From NCBI GenBank assembly GCA_020724945.1, contig DYFX01000004.1, positions 1,877 to 32,794 on the forward strand: a stretch of DNA of 30,918 bases, given 5' to 3'. This document shows, one piece after another, positions 7,639 through 15,456 of this stretch. How positions within the stretch are numbered: the stretch's first letter is position 1; each line of letters begins with the position of its first letter. This DNA is from Candidatus Paceibacter sp. Its GTDB lineage: Bacteria > Patescibacteriota > Patescibacteriia > SG8-24 > DYFX01. The position numbers and the translations under genes were made by a program. The notes beneath the pieces were generated by a model. It ran no database searches. It saw nothing but the letters and a program-made list of their open reading frames with translations, and was not told the origin of the DNA.

Positions 7639-8732
7639 TCCTCTCCGCCTTCTACGAACCGTTCGTCTCCGGCGCGGAGCGGATGGTCGTCGAGACCGTC
7701 CGCCGCCGGGCCGGGCGGTTTTCGTTGACGGTCGTGACGGCGCGACTCGACGGCAGGCTGGCGCGCCGCGAGACGCGTCTCATCGAAGGCACGGCGCTGA
7801 CCTACGAGATCGTCCGGCTCGGGCTCGGCACGCGATGGGACAAGTTCCTCTTTCCGCTCCTCGCGCCGCTGTGGGCGCTCAAGGCGCCGCACGACCTCGT
7901 CCACGCCGTGATGGAGTCGTATGCCGGCATCGCGCTCTGGTGGTACCGCGCGTTCGGCGGGAAGAAGCCGACCGTCCTCACCCTGCAGAGCGGCGACCTC
8001 GACATGCCGGAGAAGAACCGGAAGATCCCCCGCTTCGTCTGGCGGAACATCCATGCGTCTCCCACGATCGCCGTCGGCATCTCGACCGCGCTCACGAGGC
8101 GCGCCGAGCGGCTCGGGGCGGAGCGGACGCTCACGATCCCCAACGGCGTCGACTTCGGGCACCTGGCCAAGGTGCCGCGCGGCGAGAAGATCCCGCGCCG
8201 CGTCGTGACGGTCGCGCGCCTTTCGCCCGAGAAAGGGCTCCCCTTCCTGATCGACGCCCTCAAGATCGCGCGGCATTCCGTGGAGGACGCGGAGCTCGCC
8301 ATCGTCGGCGGCGGCGCGCTCGAAGCGGAGCTGAAGGCCCATGTCGAGAACGCCTCGCTGCAGGATGTCGTCCGCTTCCTGGGGCCGATGCCGAACGCCG
8401 AGGCGATGGCCGAGGTCGCGAAGAGCGGCGTCTTCGTCCTGCCGTCGCTGGGCGAGGGCTTGGGGATCGTACTGCTCGAGGCGCAGGCGCTCGGCGTGCC
8501 GGTCATCGGCACCGAGGTCGGCGGCATCCCCGATGTCATCGAGCACGAGAAGACCGGACTGCTCGTCCCGCCGTCGGATGCCGAGGCGCTGGCCAAGGCC
8601 ATCGTCCGCCTCCTCACGGAACCGGGCCTCAGCGACCGCCTCGCCGCCGGCGCGCAGGAACGCCTGGCCAAGTTCGACTGGGACAAGATCGCGGAGCGGT
8701 ATGCGGAGTTGTACGGGGAACTCGGGAGATGA
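7626..8732 (+). CDS. GT4-family glycosyltransferase
   Basis: A 368-aa GT-B glycosyltransferase, second gene of an operon with the nucleotide-sugar epimerase. The start is ATG 7626 inside the epimerase end (13-bp overlap). An upstream in-frame extension is shadow sequence. The N-terminus reads MRVLILSAFYEPFVSGAE, the typical acceptor-domain first strand and glycine loop. The donor domain has VARLSPEKGLPFLIDAL, then the E-x7-E motif in PSLGEGLGIVLLEAQALG, and VGGIPDVIEHEKTGLLVPP. It lacks a nearby ribosome site, so coupled translation is likely. Probable role: adding a sugar to a surface polysaccharide or glycolipid. Acceptor unknown. Confidence 0.9.
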   Translation: MRVLILSAFYEPFVSGAERMVVETVRRRAGRFSLTVVTARLDGRLARRETRLIEGTALTYEIVRLGLGTRWDKFLFPLLAPLWALKAPHDLVHAVMESYAGIALWWYRAFGGKKPTVLTLQSGDLDMPEKNRKIPRFVWRNIHASPTIAVGISTALTRRAERLGAERTLTIPNGVDFGHLAKVPRGEKIPRRVVTVARLSPEKGLPFLIDALKIARHSVEDAELAIVGGGALEAELKAHVENASLQDVVRFLGPMPNAEAMAEVAKSGVFVLPSLGEGLGIVLLEAQALGVPVIGTEVGGIPDVIEHEKTGLLVPPSDAEALAKAIVRLLTEPGLSDRLAAGAQERLAKFDWDKIAERYAELYGELGR

Positions 8733-8760
8733 AAAAGACCGACCTCATGGGGTCGGTCTT
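8732..8760 (-). terminator. Bidirectional-type terminator between convergent genes
   Basis: A 10-bp stem AAGACCGACC / GGTCGGTCTT with 6-nt loop is followed by T-rich sequence on the minus strand (TTTTTC). The TAA of the minus gene overlaps the stem base, and the stop of the plus gene abuts it. Confidence 0.8.
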
Positions 8761-9466
8761 ATGATTCCTTGCCTCCGGCCACGAGCTGCGGACGGAACGG
8801 GGAGCCGATGGGCTTGCCGAGCTTCTCGGCGAGGGCGAGGCGCCGCGTGCGGACGCGGTTCAGCCGCGCTTCCAGCTCGGCTTCTTCGCCGTCGAGCTTG
8901 CGCCATTCGTCCTCCGGCGACGACGCCTTCGGGTCGCCGAGGATGTCGAAGAGGTTGGTCGCGCCGCGCAGGCGGCGGCCGAGCGGGCCTTGCGGCTTGA
9001 AGTGCTGAAGGTACTCGTCGTTCGTCTTCCAGGCGCCGCAACGCGGACAGTAGCGGCCGATGTCGTCCCAGATGACGCCGCGAATCTCGGAATTTTCGCG
9101 GCCAGGCGCGACCTCGCGCATGGTGAGCATCCCGGCGTCGCAGCCTTCGGGACAACGCTCTTTCCAGCTGGAGCCCGGCACCGAGACTTTCGTCAGATGC
9201 AGGAGGCCGGTTTCGGCGGCGCGCGGCGTCGACATCCGTTCGGTGACCGTGATGCCGCAGCCGGCGAAGTAGGCGGGCTGGGCGGCGATGAGCGCCTCGA
9301 TCTCCGCGGCGCGCTCGCGTGCGCGCGCCGCCTCCGCTTCACGCTCCTCTTTCGCGGCGGCGAGCCGGAGCCGGTTCTTCTCCTCGAGACGCTTGAGGGC
9401 GGGGCGGGCGGCGACGCCGACGACGACGACGACGATCGCCACCGCGAGAATGATCAGGGTGGTCAT
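8759..9466 (-). CDS. Unknown membrane-anchored coiled-coil protein with four-cysteine knuckle
   Basis: A 235-aa protein with one N-terminal membrane helix (about residues 2-20), then a long charged coiled coil (24-62). A globular part carries C105-x3-C109 and C140-x2-C143, which could hold one zinc ion. A second coiled coil spans about 188-215. The start at 9466 is supported by GGAGGA 5 nt upstream and a TTGACG/TATGCA promoter. With an N-terminal anchor and basic segment after it, the body probably faces the cytoplasm. I do not recognise a family. It has its own promoter and a terminator overlapping its stop codon. Confidence 0.75.
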   Translation of the reverse strand: MTTLIILAVAIVVVVVGVAARPALKRLEEKNRLRLAAAKEEREAEAARARERAAEIEALIAAQPAYFAGCGITVTERMSTPRAAETGLLHLTKVSVPGSSWKERCPEGCDAGMLTMREVAPGRENSEIRGVIWDDIGRYCPRCGAWKTNDEYLQHFKPQGPLGRRLRGATNLFDILGDPKASSPEDEWRKLDGEEAELEARLNRVRTRRLALAEKLGKPIGSPFRPQLVAGGKES

Positions 9467-9481
9467 GATTCCTCCGTCCCT

Positions 9482-9510
9482 TGCATACGGGAAAACATCG
9501 CTCCCGTCAA
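9482..9510 (-). promoter_or_regulatory. Promoter of the zinc-knuckle membrane protein
   Basis: TTGACG and TATGCA are 17 bp apart on the minus strand, followed by a GGAGGA site near the ATG at 9466. It overlaps the upstream region of the divergent protease gene, whose own -10 may be TACAGT at 9525-9530. Confidence 0.6.
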
Positions 9511-9559
9511 GACGCCCGAAGTGCTACAGTGGCACGAGCACCTTCCACAGGAGGCTCCG

Positions 9560-10282
9560 ATGCGCCATCTCGCTCTCGCGTTCCTGCTCGCGGCCTGCGC
9601 CGCTCCCGGCGGCGCCGTCGACCCGACGGTCACCCCGCGCCCGGCCGATACGGCGCCGAGCGAAGTCGCCGCGGCCCGCGCCCATGTCGTCGCGGTCTAT
9701 GTGAATGTCACCTGCGACAACCTCGCCGACGCCGAAGAGCGCGGCACCGGGTTCTGGGTGAACTCCGGCGTCGTCGCCACGGCGGGACACGCCATGGATG
9801 TGCGCGACCGGATGTTCCCGGACTTCGCCGTCGTCGGCCCCGACGGCTGCCGGAACGGCCGCTACGCCGACTGGTTCCAGCATGTCGACCTGCTCTTCAT
9901 CATGGTGCAGGGCCGGCACGAGGGCGCCGTCGCGTTCCGCGACGCGCCGGCGGCTCCCGGCGAACCGCTCTGGCAGTATGTCTTCCAGGGCAGGAACGAC
10001 CTCGACCGCTCCGGCATCTTCTCGCCGATGCGCGTCGAGGCCGAGGCGCTCGACGACGGCTCGCGCGTCTTCTTCGGCAGCCGGCCCGCGCCCGCGAAGG
10101 GCGATTCCGGCGCCCCGGTCTTCGATGCGCGGGGGCGCCTCGTCGGCATGACGCAGGCCATCGGCAGCTATCCCGACCGCCCGGCCTTCGGCCGGATCGG
10201 CGTCCACCTGAACGGCTTCGTCATCCTCCACTACCTCCGGCAGTGCGCGGGCGGCGGACCGTGCGGCGACGAGACCCCGTAA
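9560..10282 (+). CDS. Trypsin-like serine protease, predicted lipoprotein
   Basis: A 240-aa exported protease. The N-terminus has a short signal and a lipobox ending LLAAC (Cys13), so it should be lipid-anchored on the outside of the membrane. The chymotrypsin-fold triad is readable: His77 in VVATAGHAMD, Asp110 in FQHVDLLFIM, and Ser183 in KGDSGAPVFDARGRLVGM. Cys52/Cys97 and Cys229/Cys235 could form disulfides. The start follows a CAGGAGG site by 5 nt. It stands alone, divergent from the zinc-knuckle membrane protein. Its TAA lies in the loop of its own terminator. The S1 family is firm; substrate is unknown. Protein turnover at the surface or processing of surface proteins is plausible. Confidence 0.85.
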   Translation: MRHLALAFLLAACAAPGGAVDPTVTPRPADTAPSEVAAARAHVVAVYVNVTCDNLADAEERGTGFWVNSGVVATAGHAMDVRDRMFPDFAVVGPDGCRNGRYADWFQHVDLLFIMVQGRHEGAVAFRDAPAAPGEPLWQYVFQGRNDLDRSGIFSPMRVEAEALDDGSRVFFGSRPAPAKGDSGAPVFDARGRLVGMTQAIGSYPDRPAFGRIGVHLNGFVILHYLRQCAGGGPCGDETP

Positions 10283-10294
10283 GGGTCTCTTTTT
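10271..10294 (+). terminator. Terminator overlapping the protease gene end
   Basis: A 7-bp stem GAGACCC / GGGTCTC with 5-nt loop CGTAA is followed by five T. The loop contains the protease stop codon (10280-10282), so the last codons are part of the hairpin. Confidence 0.9.
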
Positions 10295-10360
10295 CTCCTT
10301 TCCAAACGCGCCCGAGGCTGGTACGCTTGCGGCAGGACCTTGACCGGAAGGAGGCCGCCC

Positions 10361-10678
10361 ATGGTGATCGCGATCCGCAACGCCACCGGGATCGATCTCC
10401 ACCTGGCGATTTCCGTCAGCGACGGGGAGATCCGCTTCCGCATCACCTCGGTGCCGCCCGTCCTCGAGGACGGCGAGCACGCCGAACGCCTGCGCGCCGG
10501 CGCGAGCCACGGCATCGTGAACTGCCCGGAGGGCATCGCCGCGACGATCGACGCGTCCGGCGCCGGACTGGCGATCCGCGCGGCGGCGAGGCGCTCCGTG
10601 CTCGATCGCATCGACGACGACGGCCAGCTCGACGGCGAGGAGATCTACCTCGAGATCACGCTCCTCCTGATGAACTGA
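10361..10678 (+). CDS. Unknown 105-aa protein
   Basis: A small soluble protein with no signal peptide, membrane helix or cysteine pair. The start at 10361 is set by AGGAGG 7 nt upstream; an in-frame ATG at 10340 has none. The sequence alternates short beta-like strands (MVIAIRNATGIDLHLAISVS, EIRFRITSV) with acidic turns and ends in a hydrophobic strand (IYLEITLLLMN). This suggests a small beta-rich fold. A possible promoter is TTTCCA (10299-10304) with TACGCT (10322-10327). It is framed by terminators on both sides, so it is an independent unit. No family was recognised. Confidence 0.68.
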   Translation: MVIAIRNATGIDLHLAISVSDGEIRFRITSVPPVLEDGEHAERLRAGASHGIVNCPEGIAATIDASGAGLAIRAAARRSVLDRIDDDGQLDGEEIYLEITLLLMN

Positions 10679-10681
10679 ACC

Positions 10682-10705
10682 TCCCGCGCCTCGCGGGAAT
10701 TTTTT
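10682..10705 (+). terminator. Terminator-like hairpin directly before glyA
   Basis: A 7-bp stem TCCCGCG / CGCGGGA with CCT loop is followed by six T. The T-run ends only 10 nt before the glyA ATG, so it either ends the upstream small gene or acts as an attenuator for glyA. Confidence 0.85.
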
Positions 10706-10715
10706 CTCCCGAACC

Positions 10716-11966
10716 ATGCTGAAGCACCTGACCGCACAAGATCCGGATCTCGCGCGCATGCTCCGCGACGAGACGCGCCGGCAGCAGGACACGCTCGAAC
10801 TCATCGCCTCCGAGAACATCGTCTCGGAAGCGGTCTTGGAGGCGCTCGGCTCGCCGCTCACCAACAAATATTCCGAAGGCTATCCCGGCCGCCGATACTA
10901 CGGAGGCAACGCCCATATCGACGAGATCGAATCCTTGGCCATCGCCCGCGCCAAGGAGCTCTTCGGCGCGGAGCACGCCAATGTCCAGCCGCACGCCGGT
11001 TCGCAGGCCAACATGGCCGCCTACCTCGCGCTCGCCGCGCCCGGCGAAACGATCCTGGCGATGGACCTCGCGATGGGCGGCCACCTGACGCACGGCTCCC
11101 CCGTCAATTTTTCCGGCAAGCTCTTCACCTTCGTCCACTACGGCGTGCGCCAGGACACGCACCGCATCGACATGGACGAGGTGCGTTCGCGCGCGCGCGA
11201 AGCCAAGCCGAAGATCATCGTCGCCGGCTTCACCGCCTATCCGCGTACGCTCGACTTCAAGGCCTTCCGCGAGATCGCGGACGAGGTCGGCGCGTACCTG
11301 TTGGTCGACATGGCGCATTTCGCGGGCCTCGTGGCCGGCAAGGCGTTCCCCGACCCGATCCCCTACGCCGATGTCGTCACCACCACCACGCACAAGACGC
11401 TCCGCGGCCCGCGCGGCGCGATGATCCTCTGCAGGGCGGACTTCGCCAAGAAGATCGATTCCGCCGTCTTCCCCGGCATGCAGGGCGGACCGCTCGAGCA
11501 TGTCATCGCCGCCAAAGCCGTCGCGTTCGGCGAAGCGCTCCGCCCGGAGTTCGCGGCGTATCAGGCGCAGGTCGTGAAGAACGCGCAGGCGCTCGCCGAA
11601 GCGCTCCAGGCGCACGGCGTGAAGGTCGTGACGGGCGGCACCGACAACCACATGGTGCTCGCCGACCTCACGGAGCTCGGCATCACCGGCAAGCCCGCCG
11701 TCGAAGCGCTCGACGCCGCCGGCATCACGACCAACATGAACATGATCCCCTACGATCCGCGCAAGCCGATGGATCCCTCTGGGCTCCGCCTCGGATCGCC
11801 CGCGCTCACCGCGCGCGGCTTCGGCGAGGACGAGATGCGCAATGTCGCGACGATGGTCGCCCAGACGCTCAAGCAGCCGTACGACGAGGCCATCCGCGAG
11901 GATGTCCGCCGCGTCGTCGCCAAGCTCTGCGAGGCGCACCCGATCTATCCTGACTGGAAGACATGA
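10716..11966 (+). CDS. glyA: Serine hydroxymethyltransferase
   Basis: A 416-aa cytoplasmic PLP enzyme that interconverts serine plus tetrahydrofolate with glycine plus methylene-tetrahydrofolate. The protein aligns end to end with SHMT. It shows LELIASEN (27-34), LTNKYSEGYPGRRYYGG (48-64), QPHAGSQAN, THGSPVNFSGK, LVDMAHFAGL with the PLP-contact Asp198, and the Schiff-base lysine Lys227 in TTTTHKTLRGPRGAM. The ATG at 10716 has no ribosome site and is 10 nt behind a terminator T-run, so the promoter must lie within or upstream of that hairpin. It overlaps folD as ATGA, forming a one-carbon pair. Confidence 0.97.
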   Translation: MLKHLTAQDPDLARMLRDETRRQQDTLELIASENIVSEAVLEALGSPLTNKYSEGYPGRRYYGGNAHIDEIESLAIARAKELFGAEHANVQPHAGSQANMAAYLALAAPGETILAMDLAMGGHLTHGSPVNFSGKLFTFVHYGVRQDTHRIDMDEVRSRAREAKPKIIVAGFTAYPRTLDFKAFREIADEVGAYLLVDMAHFAGLVAGKAFPDPIPYADVVTTTTHKTLRGPRGAMILCRADFAKKIDSAVFPGMQGGPLEHVIAAKAVAFGEALRPEFAAYQAQVVKNAQALAEALQAHGVKVVTGGTDNHMVLADLTELGITGKPAVEALDAAGITTNMNMIPYDPRKPMDPSGLRLGSPALTARGFGEDEMRNVATMVAQTLKQPYDEAIREDVRRVVAKLCEAHPIYPDWKT

Positions 11967-12775
11967 ACGCGACTCGCATCATCGACGGCCGCGCCGTCGC
12001 CGCCCGCATCCGCGAAGCGGCGGCTTCGCGCATCGCCGCGCTCGGCTTCACGCCCGGCCTCGGCGTGGTGCTGGTCGGCGACGATCCCGCCTCGCACCTC
12101 TATGTCGCGCTGAAGGAGAAGGCCTGCCGCGAGGCCGGCATCCTGTTCGTGCGACGGGACTTCCCTGCCGACGCGCCGCCGTCCGCGATCCTCGACGCGG
12201 TCCGGGCGTTCGACGCGGACGACGCCATCGACGCCATCCTGGTCCAGCTCCCGCTCCCCCCGCAGATGGATGCCGATACGGTCATCGCGGCGATCGACCC
12301 GGCGAAGGATGTCGACGGCTTCCATCCCGAGAACCTCAAGGCGTATCTGGACGGACGCGGGGGCGCGCCAGGCCTCGTCGAAGCGATCTCCGCCCTGCTC
12401 GACGAAGGCGGCGCGCCGGCGCGCGGCATGTCCTGCGTGCTGGCCAAGAGCCCCGTCTTCTCGATGCCGCTCGAGACGATGCTCGAACGGCGCGGACTGC
12501 CGCCCACCGACGATTGCCGCGACGCGGATGTCGTCGTGACGGCGCTCGGCCTCCCGGGCTCGCTCGCGGGAAACGCGATCAAGCCGGGCGCCGTCGTCAT
12601 CGATGTCGGCACGACCCGCGTCCTCGGCAAGACCGTCGGCGACGCGGACGCGGCGAGCCTCGAAGGCGTCGCCGCGGCGCTCACGCCGGTTCCGGGCGGA
12701 GTCGGCCCGATGACGATCGCGCTGCTCCTCAAGAAGACGGTCGACCTGGCCGAAGCGCGCAGGAACGGGAAATAA
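11963..12775 (+). CDS. folD: FolD-type methylene-THF dehydrogenase/cyclohydrolase, divergent NADP region
   Basis: A 270-aa protein, slightly short for FolD, that should convert methylene-THF to formyl-THF using NADP. The substrate/catalytic half is well kept: SHLYVALKEKA with Tyr47 and Lys51, VQLPLP (94-99), DPAKDVDGFHPEN (112-124) and PVPGGVGPMT near 242-251. The cofactor half is eroded. The PCTP motif is replaced by GGAP. The GRSxxVGxP loop reads AKSPVFSMP. About 15 residues that normally carry ATVTxxHSxT are missing. It is translationally coupled to glyA (ATGA). The fold is certain; the redox step or cofactor preference may be changed. Confidence 0.88.
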   Translation: MNATRIIDGRAVAARIREAAASRIAALGFTPGLGVVLVGDDPASHLYVALKEKACREAGILFVRRDFPADAPPSAILDAVRAFDADDAIDAILVQLPLPPQMDADTVIAAIDPAKDVDGFHPENLKAYLDGRGGAPGLVEAISALLDEGGAPARGMSCVLAKSPVFSMPLETMLERRGLPPTDDCRDADVVVTALGLPGSLAGNAIKPGAVVIDVGTTRVLGKTVGDADAASLEGVAAALTPVPGGVGPMTIALLLKKTVDLAEARRNGK

Positions 12776-12810
12776 AAAACGAGGCGCATCCCATACGGGC
12801 GATGCGCCTC
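12774..12810 (-). terminator. Terminator of the diguanylate cyclase gene, overlapping the folD stop
   Basis: A 10-bp stem GAGGCGCATC / GATGCGCCTC with 10-nt loop is followed on the minus strand by G and six T. The T-run template overlaps the folD TAA, so one hairpin separates the convergent genes. Confidence 0.85.
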
Positions 12811-12815
12811 TTGCG

Positions 12816-14003
12816 TCACCGAGCCTGGCCTTCCGGATCCGGCAGGACCTCGCCGTCATGGACGACGCGGTTCCGTCCGCGCTCGCGCCGCAGGGTCCAG
12901 AAGCCCTGCTTCTTTCCCTTGCCCTTCGCCTCGTAGAGCGAGGCGTCGGCGCGCGCGATCATCCGCGACGGCGTGTCGTCCTCGCCCTCGAAGAGGGTGA
13001 GGCCGATCGAGACCGTCGGACGGATGGAGACCGTGCCTCGCTCCGAACGGGCCGCGACATCCGTGGACCGGACGGCCGCGAGGATGCGCTGCGCGATGAG
13101 CCGCGCCTCCCCCTCGTCGGCGTCCAGGATGACGGCGAACTCCTCGCCGCCGTAGCGCGCGACCAAGTCGGTCTTGCGCGGCACGGCCCGCTGGATGCGG
13201 CGCGCGACGGCCTTGAGCACATCGTCGCCCGCCAGGTGGCCGTGCACATCGTTGACCGGCTTGAAGTGGTCGATGTCGACCATGGCCAGCGCCAAGGGTC
13301 CGAAGAACCCCATGCGCTGGAGCATCCGACGGCGTTCCTCGACCTTGCGGACGAGGACATTGTCGAAGGTGCCGCGGCGCCAGAGGCCCGTGAGGTCGTC
13401 GCGGTTGACCGCGTCGAGGTTCACCAGCGTGAGCTGGATCCACGGATGCCCGTTGGCGTCCCGGACATACGACATCGCCATCAGCACGCGCACCGGACCC
13501 TCGTTCGACTCGTAGATCAGCTGTTCCATCACGGAACAGTCGGTCTCGAAGCCGTTCGAATCCCTGCGCGCGCGCCGGTCGACGCGCGCGACCACCTGCG
13601 AGGCGTCGATGGCGTCGCGCAGGCGGTCGCTGTAGCGCTTGGGCGCCTCATGGACCGCGCTGTCCTCGGACACGATGCCCGAAGGCGGGTGCAGGCGGTC
13701 GATGACCAGGGCGTAAAGGTTCCCGCCCTGCTCGAAGACCGGTCCGCAGAGCGCGGCGGCGTGCGCGTTGGCCGAGATGATCCGGCCGTCGGGCGCCGCC
13801 TTGAAGGTCGCCGCCTTGAGGCCTTCGGCCACCATCCGTTCGAGGCTGGCGTCGAAGTCCTTGCGGCGGAGCTCGCCGATCGTCGCGTACGAGCGTTCCT
13901 GCTCCTCCTCCAGCTCCCGGATGCGGGCGCGGAGGGCATCGATCGTCTCTTCTCCGGGTGGAGGAAGGACCATCGGAGCGATGCCTTCGAGGGTCTTTTT
14001 CAT
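12816..14003 (-). CDS. Diguanylate cyclase (GGDEF domain) with N-terminal sensory region
   Basis: A 395-aa soluble enzyme predicted to make cyclic di-GMP from two GTP. A coiled coil (about 20-50) leads into a PAS-like region (about 60-200, with KAAPDGRIISANAHAA). A complete GGDEF domain follows: DDLTGL (202-207), VDIDHFKPVNDVHGHLAGDD (242-261), the active site GGEEF (285-289), VSIGLT (331-336) and ADASLYEAK (352-360). An RxxD inhibitory site (RKTD, 276-279) sits exactly five residues before GGEEF, implying product feedback. There is no membrane helix. The start has AAGGAG upstream. A near-consensus promoter with a palindromic operator lies about 120-150 bp upstream, giving a leader of roughly 115 nt. 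No EAL or PilZ gene is seen nearby. Confidence 0.93.
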   Translation of the reverse strand: MKKTLEGIAPMVLPPPGEETIDALRARIRELEEEQERSYATIGELRRKDFDASLERMVAEGLKAATFKAAPDGRIISANAHAAALCGPVFEQGGNLYALVIDRLHPPSGIVSEDSAVHEAPKRYSDRLRDAIDASQVVARVDRRARRDSNGFETDCSVMEQLIYESNEGPVRVLMAMSYVRDANGHPWIQLTLVNLDAVNRDDLTGLWRRGTFDNVLVRKVEERRRMLQRMGFFGPLALAMVDIDHFKPVNDVHGHLAGDDVLKAVARRIQRAVPRKTDLVARYGGEEFAVILDADEGEARLIAQRILAAVRSTDVAARSERGTVSIRPTVSIGLTLFEGEDDTPSRMIARADASLYEAKGKGKKQGFWTLRRERGRNRVVHDGEVLPDPEGQAR

Positions 14004-14125
14004 CCGTCACTCCTTGGTATGGGCCGTCGGGCCGGTTGATAATCGGCCAGCGGCCATGAAAGGTGCGTATTTTCAAGGCGAACGGGGCTCGTCAGGTACG
14101 ATGCGCCCATTCAAACCATGGGCCT

Positions 14126-14160
14126 AAAATACACGAAAATACCCTTTTTGTCAAGGGTAT
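14126..14160 (-). promoter_or_regulatory. Diguanylate cyclase promoter with overlapping palindromic operator
   Basis: On the minus strand TTGACA (14149-14154) and TATTTT (14126-14131) are 17 bp apart in the most AT-rich patch of the neighbourhood. An 8-bp perfect inverted repeat, ATACCCTT and AAGGGTAT separated by 6 nt (14139-14160), covers the -35 box, as expected for a repressor site. The promoter is well supported; the operator is inference. Confidence 0.65.
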
Positions 14161-14173
14161 CTGACAGTATGCG

Positions 14174-14227
14174 TGTAGCGGCAAGGCTTGCCTTGCCGGC
14201 CGTCAGCAGGGCAAGCCCTGCGGCTAC
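14174..14227. repeat. REP/MITE-like double-hairpin repeat, copy 1 (54 bp)
   Basis: The ends are TGTAGC and GCTAC. Inside are two mini-hairpins, GCAAGGC-TT-GCCTTGC and GCAGGGC-AA-GCCCTGC. The two arms are degenerate inverted copies of each other. A second copy with the same arms and a longer middle lies at 24922-24989. Here it sits between the permease and cyclase genes. Confidence 0.8.
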
Positions 14228-14258
14228 GACTGGCTATCGGGCGATTCGAGCGGGCCGT

Positions 14259-15398
14259 TCAGGTCAGGATGGTATAGGCCATGCCGGCCGCGTAGACCCC
14301 CATCAGGAGGTGGACCAGCCAATGCGGGACGCGCATCACCTGCCCGGGATACTTCTCCCGGACGCGCAGGTACATCCATGCCACGAAGATGCCTTCGAGA
14401 CCGATCAGCAAGGCGCCGATGAATTCCAGGATCTCGCCGAAGCTGCGGACGCCCAGGAGGAAGAGCACGAGCGGGACGCAGGTGGCCGTCACGACGGCGA
14501 CGATCTTCGGCCAGCCGAAATCCTTCTGGAACTGGCTCTTGAGATACTCGCTGAAGACGATGTAGGAGGTCAGGATCGAGAAGAAGCCCGCGACGGCGCC
14601 GATGAGCGGCAGGGAGCCGCCGAACTTCGCGTTCAATCCGCCCACGGCTTCCGGCGTCGTGCCGGGTCCGAGCGCGCCGACGACCGCGGTGACGAAGAAG
14701 ACCGTGAGCGCCGCGGCCATCAGGGTGCCGGCGACGATGCTCTTGCGCACCCCGCCGGGATTCCCGCCGCCGACGATGGCGCGCACCTCCGAGATGGCCG
14801 TGAGCCCGCCGTAGGCGAAGAGCACGATGCCGTACGGCAGGAAGGCCTCGTCGAGGCTGATGGTGGCGAGATGGCCCGGCTCGAGTCCGGTGAAGGCGAT
14901 GACGCCGAGCAGGACGAAGGCGCCGAACTCGACGAGCGTCAGCCAGAAATCGACGCCGGAGAGGAACTTGGTGCCGAACCAGGCGGCGGCCAGGCCGAAC
15001 AGGAAAAGCATCGACGAGCCGTGCGCTTCCGCCAGCGGCATCCCCAGCGCCTGGAAGATGCTCGAGAGGAAGAGGCCGCCGAGGATGAGATAGGCGAGGT
15101 TCGATCCGAAAAGGCCGATGACGGAGGCGACCGTCTCGGCACGATGCGCCCAGGGGCCGAGATACATCTTCACATACCCGACGAGCCGGTGCTCGCCCGG
15201 CGTCGCCATCACGACTTCGCCGTAGAGGAGATGGGTGAAGGTGACGGCGGCGGCCAGGATCAGCATCCAGAAAAGGCCCGGCAGGTACCCCGCGCGCGCG
15301 ACCATGTACGGCAGACCGAAGATGCCGGCGCCGACGATGGTGCCGAAGAGCACGAAGGAGGCCTTGATGATGCGCTTGCGTCCTTCGGAAATCGGCAT
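14259..15398 (-). CDS. Amino-acid permease (APC/AAAP superfamily)
   Basis: A 379-aa integral membrane transporter with about 11 hydrophobic helices. The first helix carries GTIVGAGIFGLPY (19-31), the substrate-binding unwound-helix motif of amino-acid permeases, including the aromatic amino-acid group. Later helices include LPYGIVLFAYGGLTAISEV, the usual helix 6 region. It should import amino acids by proton or sodium coupling, which suits an organism with limited biosynthesis. Substrate cannot be read. The start at 15398 has no ribosome site. An extended -10 (TGC-TATACT) ends 9 nt upstream, so the mRNA is probably leaderless. The longer ORF upstream of this ATG is shadow sequence. Confidence 0.85.
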   Translation of the reverse strand: MPISEGRKRIIKASFVLFGTIVGAGIFGLPYMVARAGYLPGLFWMLILAAAVTFTHLLYGEVVMATPGEHRLVGYVKMYLGPWAHRAETVASVIGLFGSNLAYLILGGLFLSSIFQALGMPLAEAHGSSMLFLFGLAAAWFGTKFLSGVDFWLTLVEFGAFVLLGVIAFTGLEPGHLATISLDEAFLPYGIVLFAYGGLTAISEVRAIVGGGNPGGVRKSIVAGTLMAAALTVFFVTAVVGALGPGTTPEAVGGLNAKFGGSLPLIGAVAGFFSILTSYIVFSEYLKSQFQKDFGWPKIVAVVTATCVPLVLFLLGVRSFGEILEFIGALLIGLEGIFVAWMYLRVREKYPGQVMRVPHWLVHLLMGVYAAGMAYTILT

Positions 15399-15407
15399 AG
15401 TATGGGA

Positions 15408-15416
15408 AGTATAGCA
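15408..15416 (-). promoter_or_regulatory. Extended -10 promoter of the permease gene
   Basis: TGC immediately before TATACT forms an extended -10 on the minus strand. No good -35 is visible, and only 9 nt separate the box from the ATG at 15398. Confidence 0.55.
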
Positions 15417-15456
15417 CAGGCTATCGCGACCGACGCCCTTTCCAAGGAGGCAGGCC

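Noticed and set aside
14004..14118. Possible c-di-GMP riboswitch in the diguanylate cyclase leader
   Set aside because: I could not match the conserved GEMM core or a matching terminator; only the leader length is suggestive.
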